In this document: positions 11,938 through 24,100 of the stretch, piece by piece
Numbering within the stretch: position 1 is the first letter of the stretch
Layout of the letters: every line of letters begins with the position of its first letter
Notes under the pieces: generated by a model
Databases searched by the model: none
What the model was told of the DNA's origin: nothing
What the model saw: the letters and a program-made list of their open reading frames with translations, nothing else
Source of the DNA: Rhyacophila brunnea
Taxonomy: Eukaryota > Arthropoda > Insecta > Trichoptera > Rhyacophilidae
Assembly: GCA_022495005.1 (NCBI GenBank)
Contig: JAGYXB010001967.1
Coordinates: 496,001 to 560,000, forward strand
Direction of reading: 5' to 3'
DNA length: 64,000 nt
Translations under genes and position numbers: made by a program

Positions 11938-12367
11938 CGATTGCCGAGCGGCTAACGCGTCGGTTTATAATGTCGTAAAGACCAGGATCGAGTCCAGGGT
12001 CTGGCAGAACACGCTAACTGGAGAATACTAGGTTTGAGTAATTTGACTTTGAAGTTGTTAAAATGTTTGAAATGGTCTATCATCTGAGTTTATTAAGTAA
12101 TCGTAAAAAGGATGACTTTAAAATAAAGACTATTTATTTATTAAAAAGGTTTCCAGACGGTAAAGTTTGAAATAAGGAACATTTTGGTATAACTAACTCA
12201 ATATGTCATTTTTTCATATTAGTGTCTTCTGCCAGAACAGTGACGATACATACCTATTATTTGGAGTCAGAGTATGGACATTATAGTTTGAGCAAATGGC
12301 TAAGATCCATTTCTCGTAAAAATAAAAAAATCTGTTAATACAAACCTCCACCCTGTGGAGGCTCATA
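11938..12367 (+). repeat. tRNA-derived SINE, interrupted
   Basis: The head has A-box-like TTGCCGAGCGGC and B-box-like GGATCGAGTCC. The body GGAGTCAGAGTATGGAC through CCTCCACCCTG matches the other SINE copies. About 220 bases between TCTGGCAGAAC (12000) and TCTGCCAGAAC (12229) look like an insertion flanked by a short direct repeat. Confidence 0.7.
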
Positions 12368-12617
12368 GTTTACAATATTCTTAAGACTGGACATGGTCCA
12401 AAAAAATGTTCATGAAAACATTACTGCAGCAGTGGTGTAGTGCAAAATGAAATAAATTCTGTGCACTAATTAATTTTATTATTTTTAGTGAAAACCCCCC
12501 CTGTTAAATCCACATTTTTTGAGCCTTCCAACAGCTACTAGCTACTGAGAATATTCTGATATTCAATGAAAATTTGAACAATAAACGATCGGTCGAAAAA
12601 TAAGAAGAACTCCTCTA

Positions 12618-12789
12618 TAGACCTACAAACTTATCTAAAGAATGGAGGGGGGAGCCACAGTCAAAAACTACCCAATCAAGACTCGCAACTGGACAGAACC
12701 CAACATTCGAATAACGTTTTCAAAATGGCGTCCATATGGTAGTTCGTAGTTCCATTTTTGACCATTCTTTAGATGAGTTTGTAGGACTG
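12618..12789. mobile_element. Tc1/mariner-type MITE
   Basis: 172 bp with TA at both sides (12616-12617, 12790-12791). The inverted ends of about 28 bp share CCTACAAACT and ATCTAAAGAATGG. There is no coding capacity. Confidence 0.85.
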
Positions 12790-12791
12790 TA

Positions 12792-14977
12792 CCAATTGAA
12801 CCAAATTTAAACAGGCAAAATCGACATTGCGGGTCCGCAGTATGTGTGAATTTGCAGCACTATGTGGCGTGACTCTTATCTACATGGTATTTTAATTTCA
12901 TGGCAATTAAACGATCTAATAATTATTGAATGTTCGACTTAATTTAAGAAGGAAGTCAGTTGGAAGGTATTAATTTAGACAACGCAAGAGGGGTGTAAAT
13001 GACTAAGTCAGTTCCATGTAGGGGGTTCAATTGGCTGTACACCAGGGCTAGAAATGGAAAATTTTACGAAGATATATATTAACCTATTTTTCTAATTTTG
13101 TGGGTATTTAATAGAAATAAGTGTGTTATGAACCGGAACGGCGCTCCAGGGAAGCGATTTCTGAATGAAGCACTACTTCACCGTTGCGCAAACCTACTTC
13201 AGTTAAAGTAGCAGAAATACACAAAAAAGTCAACCGGCATTGCCGACTGCAGATGGAATTGAGCTACATATACTTTGACAATAGAGTTTTGAGTCGGTTT
13301 GACGTAAACGTCAGATTTTTAATTTCGGAACGTAAAGGCTGGTTATCTATTACATGTCTTTTACATAACTATTACCGTTGAAAGCATAATTTTGTGTTTA
13401 AATCCTCATTTAAGTATATATTGCGATTTTGTAATACAGAAACACACATGTTTGTTTGCAAAATACAACAGAAATTCTGTATTGTAATATTGAAGACATA
13501 ACTAGCTTATTTAAGGATTAATTAGCTACGTACTTCAACAATGAATCATTTAATAATGTTAACGTTAACGGGTAAGTACAGATAAAATATGAAGTCATTA
13601 CCAAAATGGATGAAATGTTATTTAATTTCCATGAAACCGACAAAGAGTTCCGTCTTGACATGTTATCTTTTTAATTCTTCGGGAAAAATTCTATCTTACT
13701 CTAACGCATAGACCGGAGGTATAAACGTGCCGAATGCTTGCTCACTCGCACTTATGGTTAATTTTTATTCATGGCTAGATGCCATTCGAAGCTTTTAATA
13801 CACAATATTTCTTTTAAAACTAAAAATTTTACATGCTTCAGTCGAAGCGGTTCAGCGACGGGTTTCGCAATGCTTTGTTCAGAAATTGGTCTCCAGTCCA
13901 TTTCGAGCCTTTCTGTACACTAGAATTGTTCAATATTCTAAAGGATACACTCCAATCAGTATTATGGAGCTTTATTAAGGTCTTCTGCTCACGAGAACAC
14001 TAAAAAATGACGCGACTGAAACTAAAATTCCAGTCAATATCTGGCTAATGTATTTAAATGGCGCCTCGGTGACGGCAAGACTGGAATCTCTCAGTTTCAA
14101 AACGCTTCCTACTAAACTGAAGAGACGCGACATGCTAGTCTCCCAGTATCTCAGTTTCCAGTCACCCATAAAACACTGGAACCAATATCAGTCGATTCGA
14201 TGAAAAATCATATTTTCTTACCAAAATCGGTAGCACTGAACTGAACTGAATAAGCAATATCAAGTCAAGACAAGATGTCAAAAGTTAAAAATGGCCGAAC
14301 CGATTTTTAATTTAAAATATCTGGCAGATGTTGAGAAATATTCCTGCCTGTATAATTACAGGCTAACAGAATATTCCCGTAAAGATATACGGAAAAAGCT
14401 TAAATTGAATGAAGTAGGAAAGACAGTAGGTTTGACGAGGTTATGAGATTATTATTGTAAGTGGGTTAAAGTAGCGCCGTGTACAAAGCATTGGTCATTG
14501 GCCAGTTTATGAGTTCCATAAGCAACCAGTTTGTCGGATTTAAGTTTCTCCACGAGCGAAGGGCCTAATTGTTATAAAACACAGTGTTTAAGAAGTAAAT
14601 AATCAATAGATGTACCTACCTATTGAGGATTTAACGATTATAGATGGCATATAACTAAAAAATGAGTTATGACTCCTTCAGAGTTATCACTACATACCTA
14701 CCTAATATTTTAAATGTTTTCGTGTTTTAAATATTTCTAAGTTATAATATTATAATAGTCGTTCTCAAACTTTGATTTGACTAAGTAGAGATTGAAATCC
14801 CCGTTATAATTGCCATAGGTGTGACAAACGGTACAATACCATAAAAATTGGAGATTGATTCTTCACATCGGAAATTATTTCAGTACCTACAAGAAATAAA
14901 GTGGGAAAAATTACAGGAAAAGTTTTAAAATAAATCTTTAATGCAGTCATTATTTTTCATGTTATAGAATCACTGAC
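12792..14977. other. gap downstream of the last exon, no further exon found
   Basis: The remaining PH-BEACH exons were searched for on the minus strand and not seen. The MITE fragment at 13043 is here. A plus-strand stretch at 13838-13960 reads VEAVQRR and could be LINE debris, but the evidence is thin. Confidence 0.5.
13043..13155. mobile_element. fragment of the CAGGGCTCGAAATGG MITE family
   Basis: Starts CAGGGCTAGAAATGG. Near the other end it has CCGGAACGGCGCTCC, the inverted inner part of the family terminus. No target duplication was found, so it is degraded or rearranged. Confidence 0.6.
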
Positions 14978-15114
14978 CTCTTGGTCGACTTTTCTGAACT
15001 CCGGATCATCTTCATCCACTTCGAAGTACAGCTCGGTTGAGGTGATTGAGACAGTTCCTGGTGCCACCAGCCCTGGAGCTATTAGCCGCGCTTTACTGCT
15101 TATATTTACTGGAC
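14978..15114 (-). CDS. rg/Nbea: neurobeachin exon z (start of PH-BEACH)
   Basis: 137 bp. It encodes [20 protein letters not shown] then [20 protein letters not shown] and KVDQE. This is the first strand segment of the PH-like domain that precedes BEACH. It is the last recognisable exon in the window; the frame stays open and the donor is GAG|GTCAG. No further PH-BEACH exon was seen to the left. Confidence 0.95.
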
Positions 15115-18100
15115 CTAATAAAACAAAAACAGAAAAATAATAAAAGAGAACTGTCAGAGAAATAATTGTGTCTGAAGGATGTATTTTTTTAAGTCAACCA
15201 TAATATTTGGAGGATAATTCTAGAACAATAATTCTTGTTGCGCCTACTTCAAATTAATACCTTTTTTATACGTAACGTAATGACATTGAATAAAAATGAC
15301 CATTAAGTCAATATATTTAATATTATATTTTGTCAGTTACCTGTCAAATCGACATCAAGTTCTCTATCGTCAGTGAGAAGTTCTGCGTCATCCATTAATT
15401 CTGCATTGGAACCTTGGTGACCAGTTCTTGAATTGGCTAAGTGGGAGTGAAATTCTTCTCGTGCCTGTGAACAAAAATAAAATATGTTATTAATATTATA
15501 TTTCCTTGTGTCATCCTGATTCATCTGATACTACAATCACTCTTAATCGGGCATATAACTCAACTAAGACTGGGAAGCAGTCACCTAAGACTGAGGTCAC
15601 CATGCACTTGACTGTTCTTTGACTGAGTTTAATTAACACAAATACTCACGGGAGAGAGAACCAAAAATGGTAGATAAATTATAAAAAAAGGGAAGCTAAA
15701 GCAAGTCGAAGTAGAACTGAATAAGTGAAGAGGTCTTCACGCTTTTCTCTTCAAATTTCTTCTTCATTCGTCTTCAAATTTTTCAACACGTTTAACCTTG
15801 AACAGGTATCATCAATAAAAGATATCATATTAATCTGCTCCAGCAAAAGCACAGAAAAACGAATCATCTTCATTTTATCGTCTTTTATTCTAATTTAATC
15901 TATTTTAAACTTTTATTCATTCGAGATTCTTCTTTCTAGTTGAAAAGAGTGAGTGCTTGGCGGTACGGGATATTAAATTACCTGAGATATGGCATCTTGT
16001 GGAGTTCCTTGGTCATTCAGTTGATGCAGAGTGGCTTCAGGGTGTGAGGATCCTCGAGGGTTGTGTACGAGTCTTCTTCTCCTCCTAGCATCATCTTCCC
16101 AAAGGTCTAGTTTCCAGAATGCAGGTCTATTGGAAAACAAGCAAAATTAACCGGTGTTAACCTATCATGATTTACGAAGATGATAATAAAAAAGCAATTG
16201 GTAGGTTACTTACTTTTGTTCACTGGGTTCTGGTGAACCCCATGCTCCGTGTCGATTGGACATGATGTGGCGAACTTTCTCCAAGAGACGGCATGCTATT
16301 ACTCCATCTCTTCGTCTCGCAGCTGTTATTAAATGATCGCACATCCTCTCTTCTTCGGCGCGTTCCAATACGGTTGATGCGCATTGAGACTGGAGATAAA
16401 AAAAACCATAAATAATTAATTTAGCTATAGTATATATCAGCAGCAAAAAAAGAGGATATGGGTATTTTAAAGTGTAAAGTAAAACTTTCCAAGTTTTGAC
16501 CATATTTCTAATGAGAGGATTGGTTGCTAGAAATTTGTTTAGCTTGACTTGAGGGAATGAGATAAAAGACAAGGCAAAAGATCTACCACCCAGAACACCC
16601 AAGCTATGGTTACAAATAGATACATTTGAAATTCATCCAACATGGATTTAAACAAAGAACTGGTTTCTTTGTAGATTTATAGTCAAAAAGAATCGCTCCA
16701 TAATGTAAGCAACCAATCACACAAAAACTGATAAATAATGTTGAAATCAAGTATAAAATACTACATGTCCAGAGTTTTATTATAATAAAGGGTAAGAGCC
16801 ATACTGAGATAGAGGCCGAGAAGTTTAACTAACCTCAAAATCAGCGTGTTTCAGCACATCATCAGCTCTCATCCTATTGAGAATGAATTCCGCTTCGTTA
16901 GCCACTCTCACGATGTGGTCTTTCATGGCATGGGAGAGAAGGCGACCCTCATTGATCAGTTCAATGAAAGCCAGCCCGGCGTGCTTCTGTAAGGAGTTTT
17001 GCCATTCCTGGGAGCAGAGCAGCATCACAAGCTCCACTACCGAAGTGCTGTTTTTGAATGTGGTCAGACCTGAAGATAAAGAATTACACTGTGTTACGCA
17101 TGTATAATAGTATAACAATATTAATTCATTGGTATAACGTTGCACAGTCTGACTGATGCTAAAACAGGGCTCGAAATGAACCGGAGCGCCGTTCCGGTTC
17201 GTGAAATCGGTGAAATTATCAGTCTGTCTCGTGGTAAAAATAATTCGACCATCTGAGCTAGATAAAAGGCAACATAATAGAAAATCTAACACTTATTTTT
17301 ATAAAATACTCTTGATATTATACTTTGATAACTTGATAACTATATTTGATAACTATGTAATATCTTCAGGAAATTGTCCAGCGCTCCGGTTCATAAGCTT
17401 TTCCATTTCGAGCGCTGTACTAAAATTGAGCGTAGTTATGCACAAAGCAGCCGAGCCACACAAACCTCAAACAGAGATAGAAGCACTTTTATGTAAATTG
17501 TGTTTCTTTAAATCAGCAAAGCCTCTGTATACTGTGTATACTTTTTGAATGATAGATATTATATATATATGATTTTGTATAACTTTTGAAGAGATAAAAG
17601 CATATAATCTATGAAATTTTGGTGTTTTAGCAGTCCAGGTGTTTTGAGTAAAATGGTTTTTTTTAGAATGTGCATTCTGCAGAATGCAGCCATCTCTTAT
17701 TTTTGTAAGAAAAGTCTTTATTTTTGATTATTTTCTTTAAAAATAGCCTTCTAAGTTACTTAATTATTATGGGAATTTCAAAATTCTGAAAATAATTCGA
17801 AAAACTTGTAAATTATACATCAATATTTAGCTGCCTGGCACTATTTTTTATATGAAAAATCTGTATATTACATTATATATAATAAAATGAAAAACATATA
17901 ATGTAATTGAGAAAATAATGTTTATTAATTGAATGTAGAAAAACATACCTTACAGTCACGATTTTAAAAATGTACGTAAGTACATAATATTATCATTTGG
18001 CTGCTTTTTGCAGAACGAATATTGCATATTTTTAGAACGCATTTATATGACATTTTTGTATGACAGCAGCTTGGTTGCTTTATGCAAATCGAAAATGTCA

Positions 18101-21100
18101 TATTCTGCGATTTGCAAAATCTTTAAAACGCATTTATATGAGATGTTTGTATGACAGCAGCTTGGCTGATTTGTGCAGAACGTAAAACAAACGTGTGAGA
18201 TTATGGAAATCACAATAACTCATTTTTTTCAAAATTGTGGCTTGGCTGCTTTGTGCATAACTACGCTCAATTATAACTTAACAAGACGGTTCAGATTTAT
18301 GTTACAAGACGTAATATCGACTGCTTTATCTGCAAACCAGCCAACTGCACTTTTGACCAGAAATGAGATTTTGATGGAAATTTGTTATAAAGCATGTTTT
18401 CTATGCTCACACAAAATTTCAAACTCCTAAACCTATAAATAAATGCGTTATCGTTCTTCAAACAAAACAGCCAAACTACAGGTGCCAAATTTCCAATATC
18501 GTAAATGGAACAACTCAAATCTTTATATGAATTTTCTTTATATATAAAAAAGAAGCTAAAATAGTGTTTTAATTCATAGTGCAGCTTATTTGTAAAAAAA
18601 AATGTTCTAAGTGTATTTTTGAAATTGTTAAATTCCGCTCTATAGTTCAATTAATATATTTTTTCTCCTCCTTTATTATATTAGATTCAGCAGTTAATAT
18701 GGAGTCGTTAACCACAGAAAAAATATAGAAACCAAAAAGTGCACAATAACTAGAGGCCAACTTAACATGTATTTTTTCTATTACAAATCCTAACGGTGAT
18801 TTCTCAAAACATAAATATTATTTTTACATAAGTGTAGGTCCGAAAAAATTTAACTATAAATTAGAATTTATTACAATATAACGCTCACCTTCCATCAACA
18901 GCTCTTGTCCATGACTCCCGACAAGTGTCTTGGAAAGGAATGGAGCGAAATCGACCATGATTTCCCTAAGCAGAGGACAGACGGGCCCCAGAGCAGTCTC
19001 TAGCTTTTGAGTCAGGCTAGACTCCCTGTGCGAGTTATCGGTCGATGCCAGGGTCAGAGAAGGCAGCGAGTGGTGGGTGTGGCTCTGACGAGGTCTGTTG
19101 ATGGGAGCGTGCGGCGGCGGAGGGTGCTGTTGTTGTTGCATCATTTCAACTTGTCGAGAAGACTGGCGTAGCTTGTCAGGATGGTCTGCAAAGTATAAAA
19201 TAACGAGACAATTAGAATCTACACCAATATATTTAAATTAGATTTATACTGTTTATTTCGTTATTAATTTTGTTTATTTTTTTAATAAAGTGTTTTTATA
19301 TTTGAATTGTTTTGTTTTTAAAATCCCCCGTGATAGCGAAATTTCGCAAACATATTCCCCGTGATCAACAAGTATTCAATCTACATAATTTAATCAGTGG
19401 GTCTATTCTATACACGGGGTGGCTATCTATAATAGTTTATCGTATTTATCTATTGAGGAGGTTAATCGTTACGATAAGTTAACCGTCTGAACTGTCAAAA
19501 AGTGCTATGTTTTAACGGCACTCTTGGCTGTGTTAACTTTTAGAGAGAGATTGACAGTTTTGACAGTTTAGATGGTTAACTTATTGTAAAAATTATAATA
19601 CCTCAATACATACATATGATAAACTACCCTCGATAGCCGCCGATAGCAGCCTTGTGTATAGAATAAAGATGCGCATGACAGGTTTTGTTTTCTTACAAAG
19701 AGATTCACAACTGAATCCATTAATAATATTCAAGATCATACATATTGTATGTTATTTAACGGCAAAAATTGCTATTCTTAACTTACCATCATGTATATTT
19801 CCTTCCTGATCCCTAACGCCGTGCATATTCCCTCTCATCTGATCCCCACCGATATCTGTGTCTTCGTTGAGGTTAACATCCGTCCAGGATTCGTCATTGC
19901 TGGCTGCCTGTTTGTTATCATCTAGCATGATCTCGCTCGATGTCTCCATGTCGTTATTTGTGGTTTCCGTTGAATTGAGGTTGACCGATGCGATGTCTTC
20001 TATTGAGTCCACACTCTAGTCAACGAGAAAATGTAATTAGTCAAACTTTAGTGTATAAGAATACATAGCCATTGATTTGATGATTGACAGGTGATAATTA
20101 TTGATATGGTGAGGATTAAACGAGTACAAGTGACATAATTAAAACATATATTTGGGGAAGTATTCATATCACACCTACCTATTTATTTGTGAGATAGGAT
20201 TCAAACATGTAATTAGTTTGTATGAAAAACTATACACATTTTATTCATTCCTAACATTAGATTAGGTAAATCCCACGAATGTGGTATAATATAAAATGTT
20301 GTTATTATTTACAATTTGAATGTTTTGGGGTGATTTTTCCTCCTTCAAACATTCAAAAAATAAAAAAAATTTAACAAAAATGATCATTTGAAAATGAAAC
20401 CTCATTTAAAAATGTAGAATTCACAATTGCACGTTTAACTATTTATTCAACATTATCACCGATGCATTGGTATTTGTTTAATCCTCAGCATCACAATTTT
20501 TATTAGTTCTTGGGTTTTGTTTCCACTGTTTTTACAATAATCCCTTGCATAGAAATTGAATAATAATGCAGAGTCCTGCAAAGTGGCAAATAAATCTTAT
20601 AGTATGAGTGTAAAGTTCCCTTAAAATGAACCTGCAATACGAAAGCTTTTGTAGGTAACCTCATAAGTGGACTAATTTTTTTAACTAAATTTCTTTGCTT
20701 CACTTTCGTCTGCTTGGGCTCCATCAATATAGAAGAAGGATTTCTTCGACGTATTTGTTAGAATCCTTACTTTGTTACCTATACTTACTCTTGTAATTTT
20801 TTCATAGGTCTATCGCAGCAAATTGATTTATAAGAAGAATTTGAAGATTTTTTTACATTAATATTTAAATTCTCAAAAAACATTAGTTTAATACATTACA
20901 AATTTACTGTGATTAAAATCATATGGTGTGAGTGTTTACAAGCTGTCAAAAATATTGCATTTCTGTTTAATAAGAACCAATTAAGTGTTAATAATTAAAT
21001 TAGGTACCCAAGAGGAGTCCAATACTACCAACCCAAATTTTTTTATTTCTTATAGATGATGAATACTTAAAATATTGTAGCAACAGTGTATAAGTATTTA

Positions 21101-24100
21101 TGTGACGTGATAATACAGTAGTGAATATGGATTGTGTAGTGGCCTAATTATACGATCAGTCTCACCAAATCGAAAACAAATCATGCTTATTGTCTTTAAC
21201 TCATTCGCTGCTGACTCGATAATGATTTTTTAATTACCACCTTTAAAATGCATGTTCATTACGATTTTTCGATCGGCCACCTGGTCATTACGCGCCAGGT
21301 GCGTCTTCAGCGTCCAAAGTATTAAACTTAATACAGGTAATAATTTTCAATATTATGATTAAACTTGACCCAATGTGGTCTCATATGAATCTACCATAAA
21401 TTATTAACCATAATTAATTAAGTTATTAATAATTTTTACTGTTATATCTTGGTGGAAAGTCATTTTATTTATTGACACAATTTATAATACTTATTTATAG
21501 TAAATTTTCCAAATAGGTATAAGTATTATTAATAACTAATTCTTTTAGCACTAAGATATTCACAGAACTCTAGACTCTTCTCAGTAAATCAAGACTATTA
21601 GAATTTAAATCTTTCTTGAAGAATATTCATACTATTTATAAATATGTGTAGTGAATGATACCATAACATATTTAGATTCAATATATACCTACATAATATT
21701 ATGTACCTTTAATCAAATATCCCATATTATACTGTGTAAAGACCACAATTTTGGTGGTTGACTTGTGAAATACTCACAGTGTTTGAAAGTGGTGCTATAA
21801 ACGATCGACTGATTCAGATGGAGTAAAATAGACAATGGTATATTCAGTATTGCTTAACTTAAAAAATGATCAAAGCTACGATTCGAGACTGGTTGTGTAA
21901 TGTAGGCATAATATAATCATGGGTAGTGTGTGCAAGGAGATATTTTATATGTTGAATTCAATTGAAAACAGTGATGGTACAAAAGGATTTATTGTATTCA
22001 AGTTTACGTACAGGACAAAATTAAGCAGATAATATGTAATATGTAAATTAATAAGAGATTCTTTTTGAATATGCATAGTTAATGTGGGCGTCTAATGTCT
22101 ACTCCAAACCATGTGTTAATTTTATTCTCATTTTCATGGGGATCGGAATACGCTGGTGTGAATTGCTTGAAAGATGTTTATAAATCCATAACTCTAATTA
22201 ATTACATAGAAGCTACTGCTGAATGTGTTTTTATAACTATGTTAATCTTTCAAAAAATTTTAACTGGAAAATAACTAACTAAATTAACCAAATATGCCCT
22301 TAACTCAAACTCTATTAGTAAAATAGAAAATCAATCTATCCAATGAATTAATAATTACTGTAGATGTAAATATATGAACTGAAAAAATATTAAATAATTT
22401 CCCTTTCAAAAATGTACAGAAACAAGATTTGATAAACTGGCCACATAAGCCTCAATTACATTGAGCTTCTTCACGAGCTGTTTATTGGCGAATTTAGAAG
22501 CGGGCGATTCAGCTACTGCGATTTGATGATTACACACAAAACTTTCCATTCGCTGAGAAGCCACAAGCCAGCGACTATTTTGACGGAACGTAGTTCGTTT
22601 TTTTACCAGGAGGTTGGTACTGCGCTCTACTGGGCAGACGCAGTAGGCCCACACGCCGGTGTGTAGCGTGTAAAGTTGACCGGCTTTCAACTTTTCTCGG
22701 TAGAGTGTTTACAACCTGCTTATTAGCTTATTCGATGATTACACTGGGCGACTTTATAGGCAGATTGTAAATTCGCCAATAAACAGCTCGTAAAGAAGCT
22801 CAATGTAATTGAGGCTATACTGATGACAAATTTTAAATTGAGAATAAATCTTCAAACTCTATTGATTGTTTTTCTTTATAGTCATATATCGTGACCCACA
22901 CTTTGAGAGTTATTGATTTAGAAAGTTCTAACCTCTTCGCTTTTATTGTGTAATGCTGGCTCTTCAAAATGGCCCAAGTCATGCGAATGTTAATGAAGAG
23001 GGCAATATATACATAGGCTGGCAAATATTTGTCGTCTATCGACACAGTGTCGTTGTTTCAACACGCATCAAAGGGCACCAACATAAGCCTCATTTGAGTC
23101 ATTTTGTAGGGCATCATTAGATGTCAGTATGAAGGGTTAAGGCCTTCAATTAAACAGCTGCTACAATTTATTTTCGTTGCACTCCTTATTAATAAATTCA
23201 TATAATATATTTGATGTCAATATAATAATGTATTTTTTATTAAAAATGGTGTGATGTTATGAAATATTCAATATATTTTTTTCTCTTTTATTTTAAAATA
23301 ATGATGGGAATTTTCATAAAATGGCAACTGAAAACAAAGAAAACGGTTAACACACATTATTCGATTTATGTGACATGCTAGAAATATTTGCATTTGATGA
23401 TTGGTAATATATTTTAATATTCTACAAAAAGCACTACATTTTTTTTACATTGCAATATTAATCTAAAAAAACCACACTCTTACTAATTAATGTGATTAAA
23501 ATATTTTATAAGATAAAAAAAATACAAACCAAAATTAAGTATTTTAAGATATGCCGCTTTGAATGCTTTGTGAGCTAGAGACAAAAAAGTTGTGAATATT
23601 TTTTTGTGACAAACAAATAAGTGACATTGTGAATATTCATTGCGAGATCATGCACACACACACAATAAATATAGGTATTTCAGTGTAATTCATGAACACC
23701 CAAATCGAATTAAAAATGCTTTTATTTTACAATATTGAACAAGCATAGAAATTACACTTATACGCATACGTAAAACCTCCTACTAAAATTAATTTTATAA
23801 GTATTATTAGATTTTGTTTTTGACTTGTTAGGATTAAGAATTATCGAGCTATTGACTGGTTGAGATTAGAGTCGTAATTTTGTAATTGCATTCAACCCAC
23901 GCGATCCACACACACCTAAAATACACTTGTATATTGTATGTAATTTCATATATTTTATGCAGTGGGTTGGCGTGTCTTACTCTGTTTATTTGTATAAGAA
24001 TAGCTACATTGTATGAATGTGTCAAATGCATCTGTTAAATGCAATGGTGAAATTGAGACTTTAATTCTGACAGTCAATATCCCAACAATGAATAAAAATG

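Noticed and set aside
13838..13960. LINE reverse transcriptase fragment
   Set aside because: A single VEAVQRR-like match followed by unrelated sequence and stops; too little to annotate.
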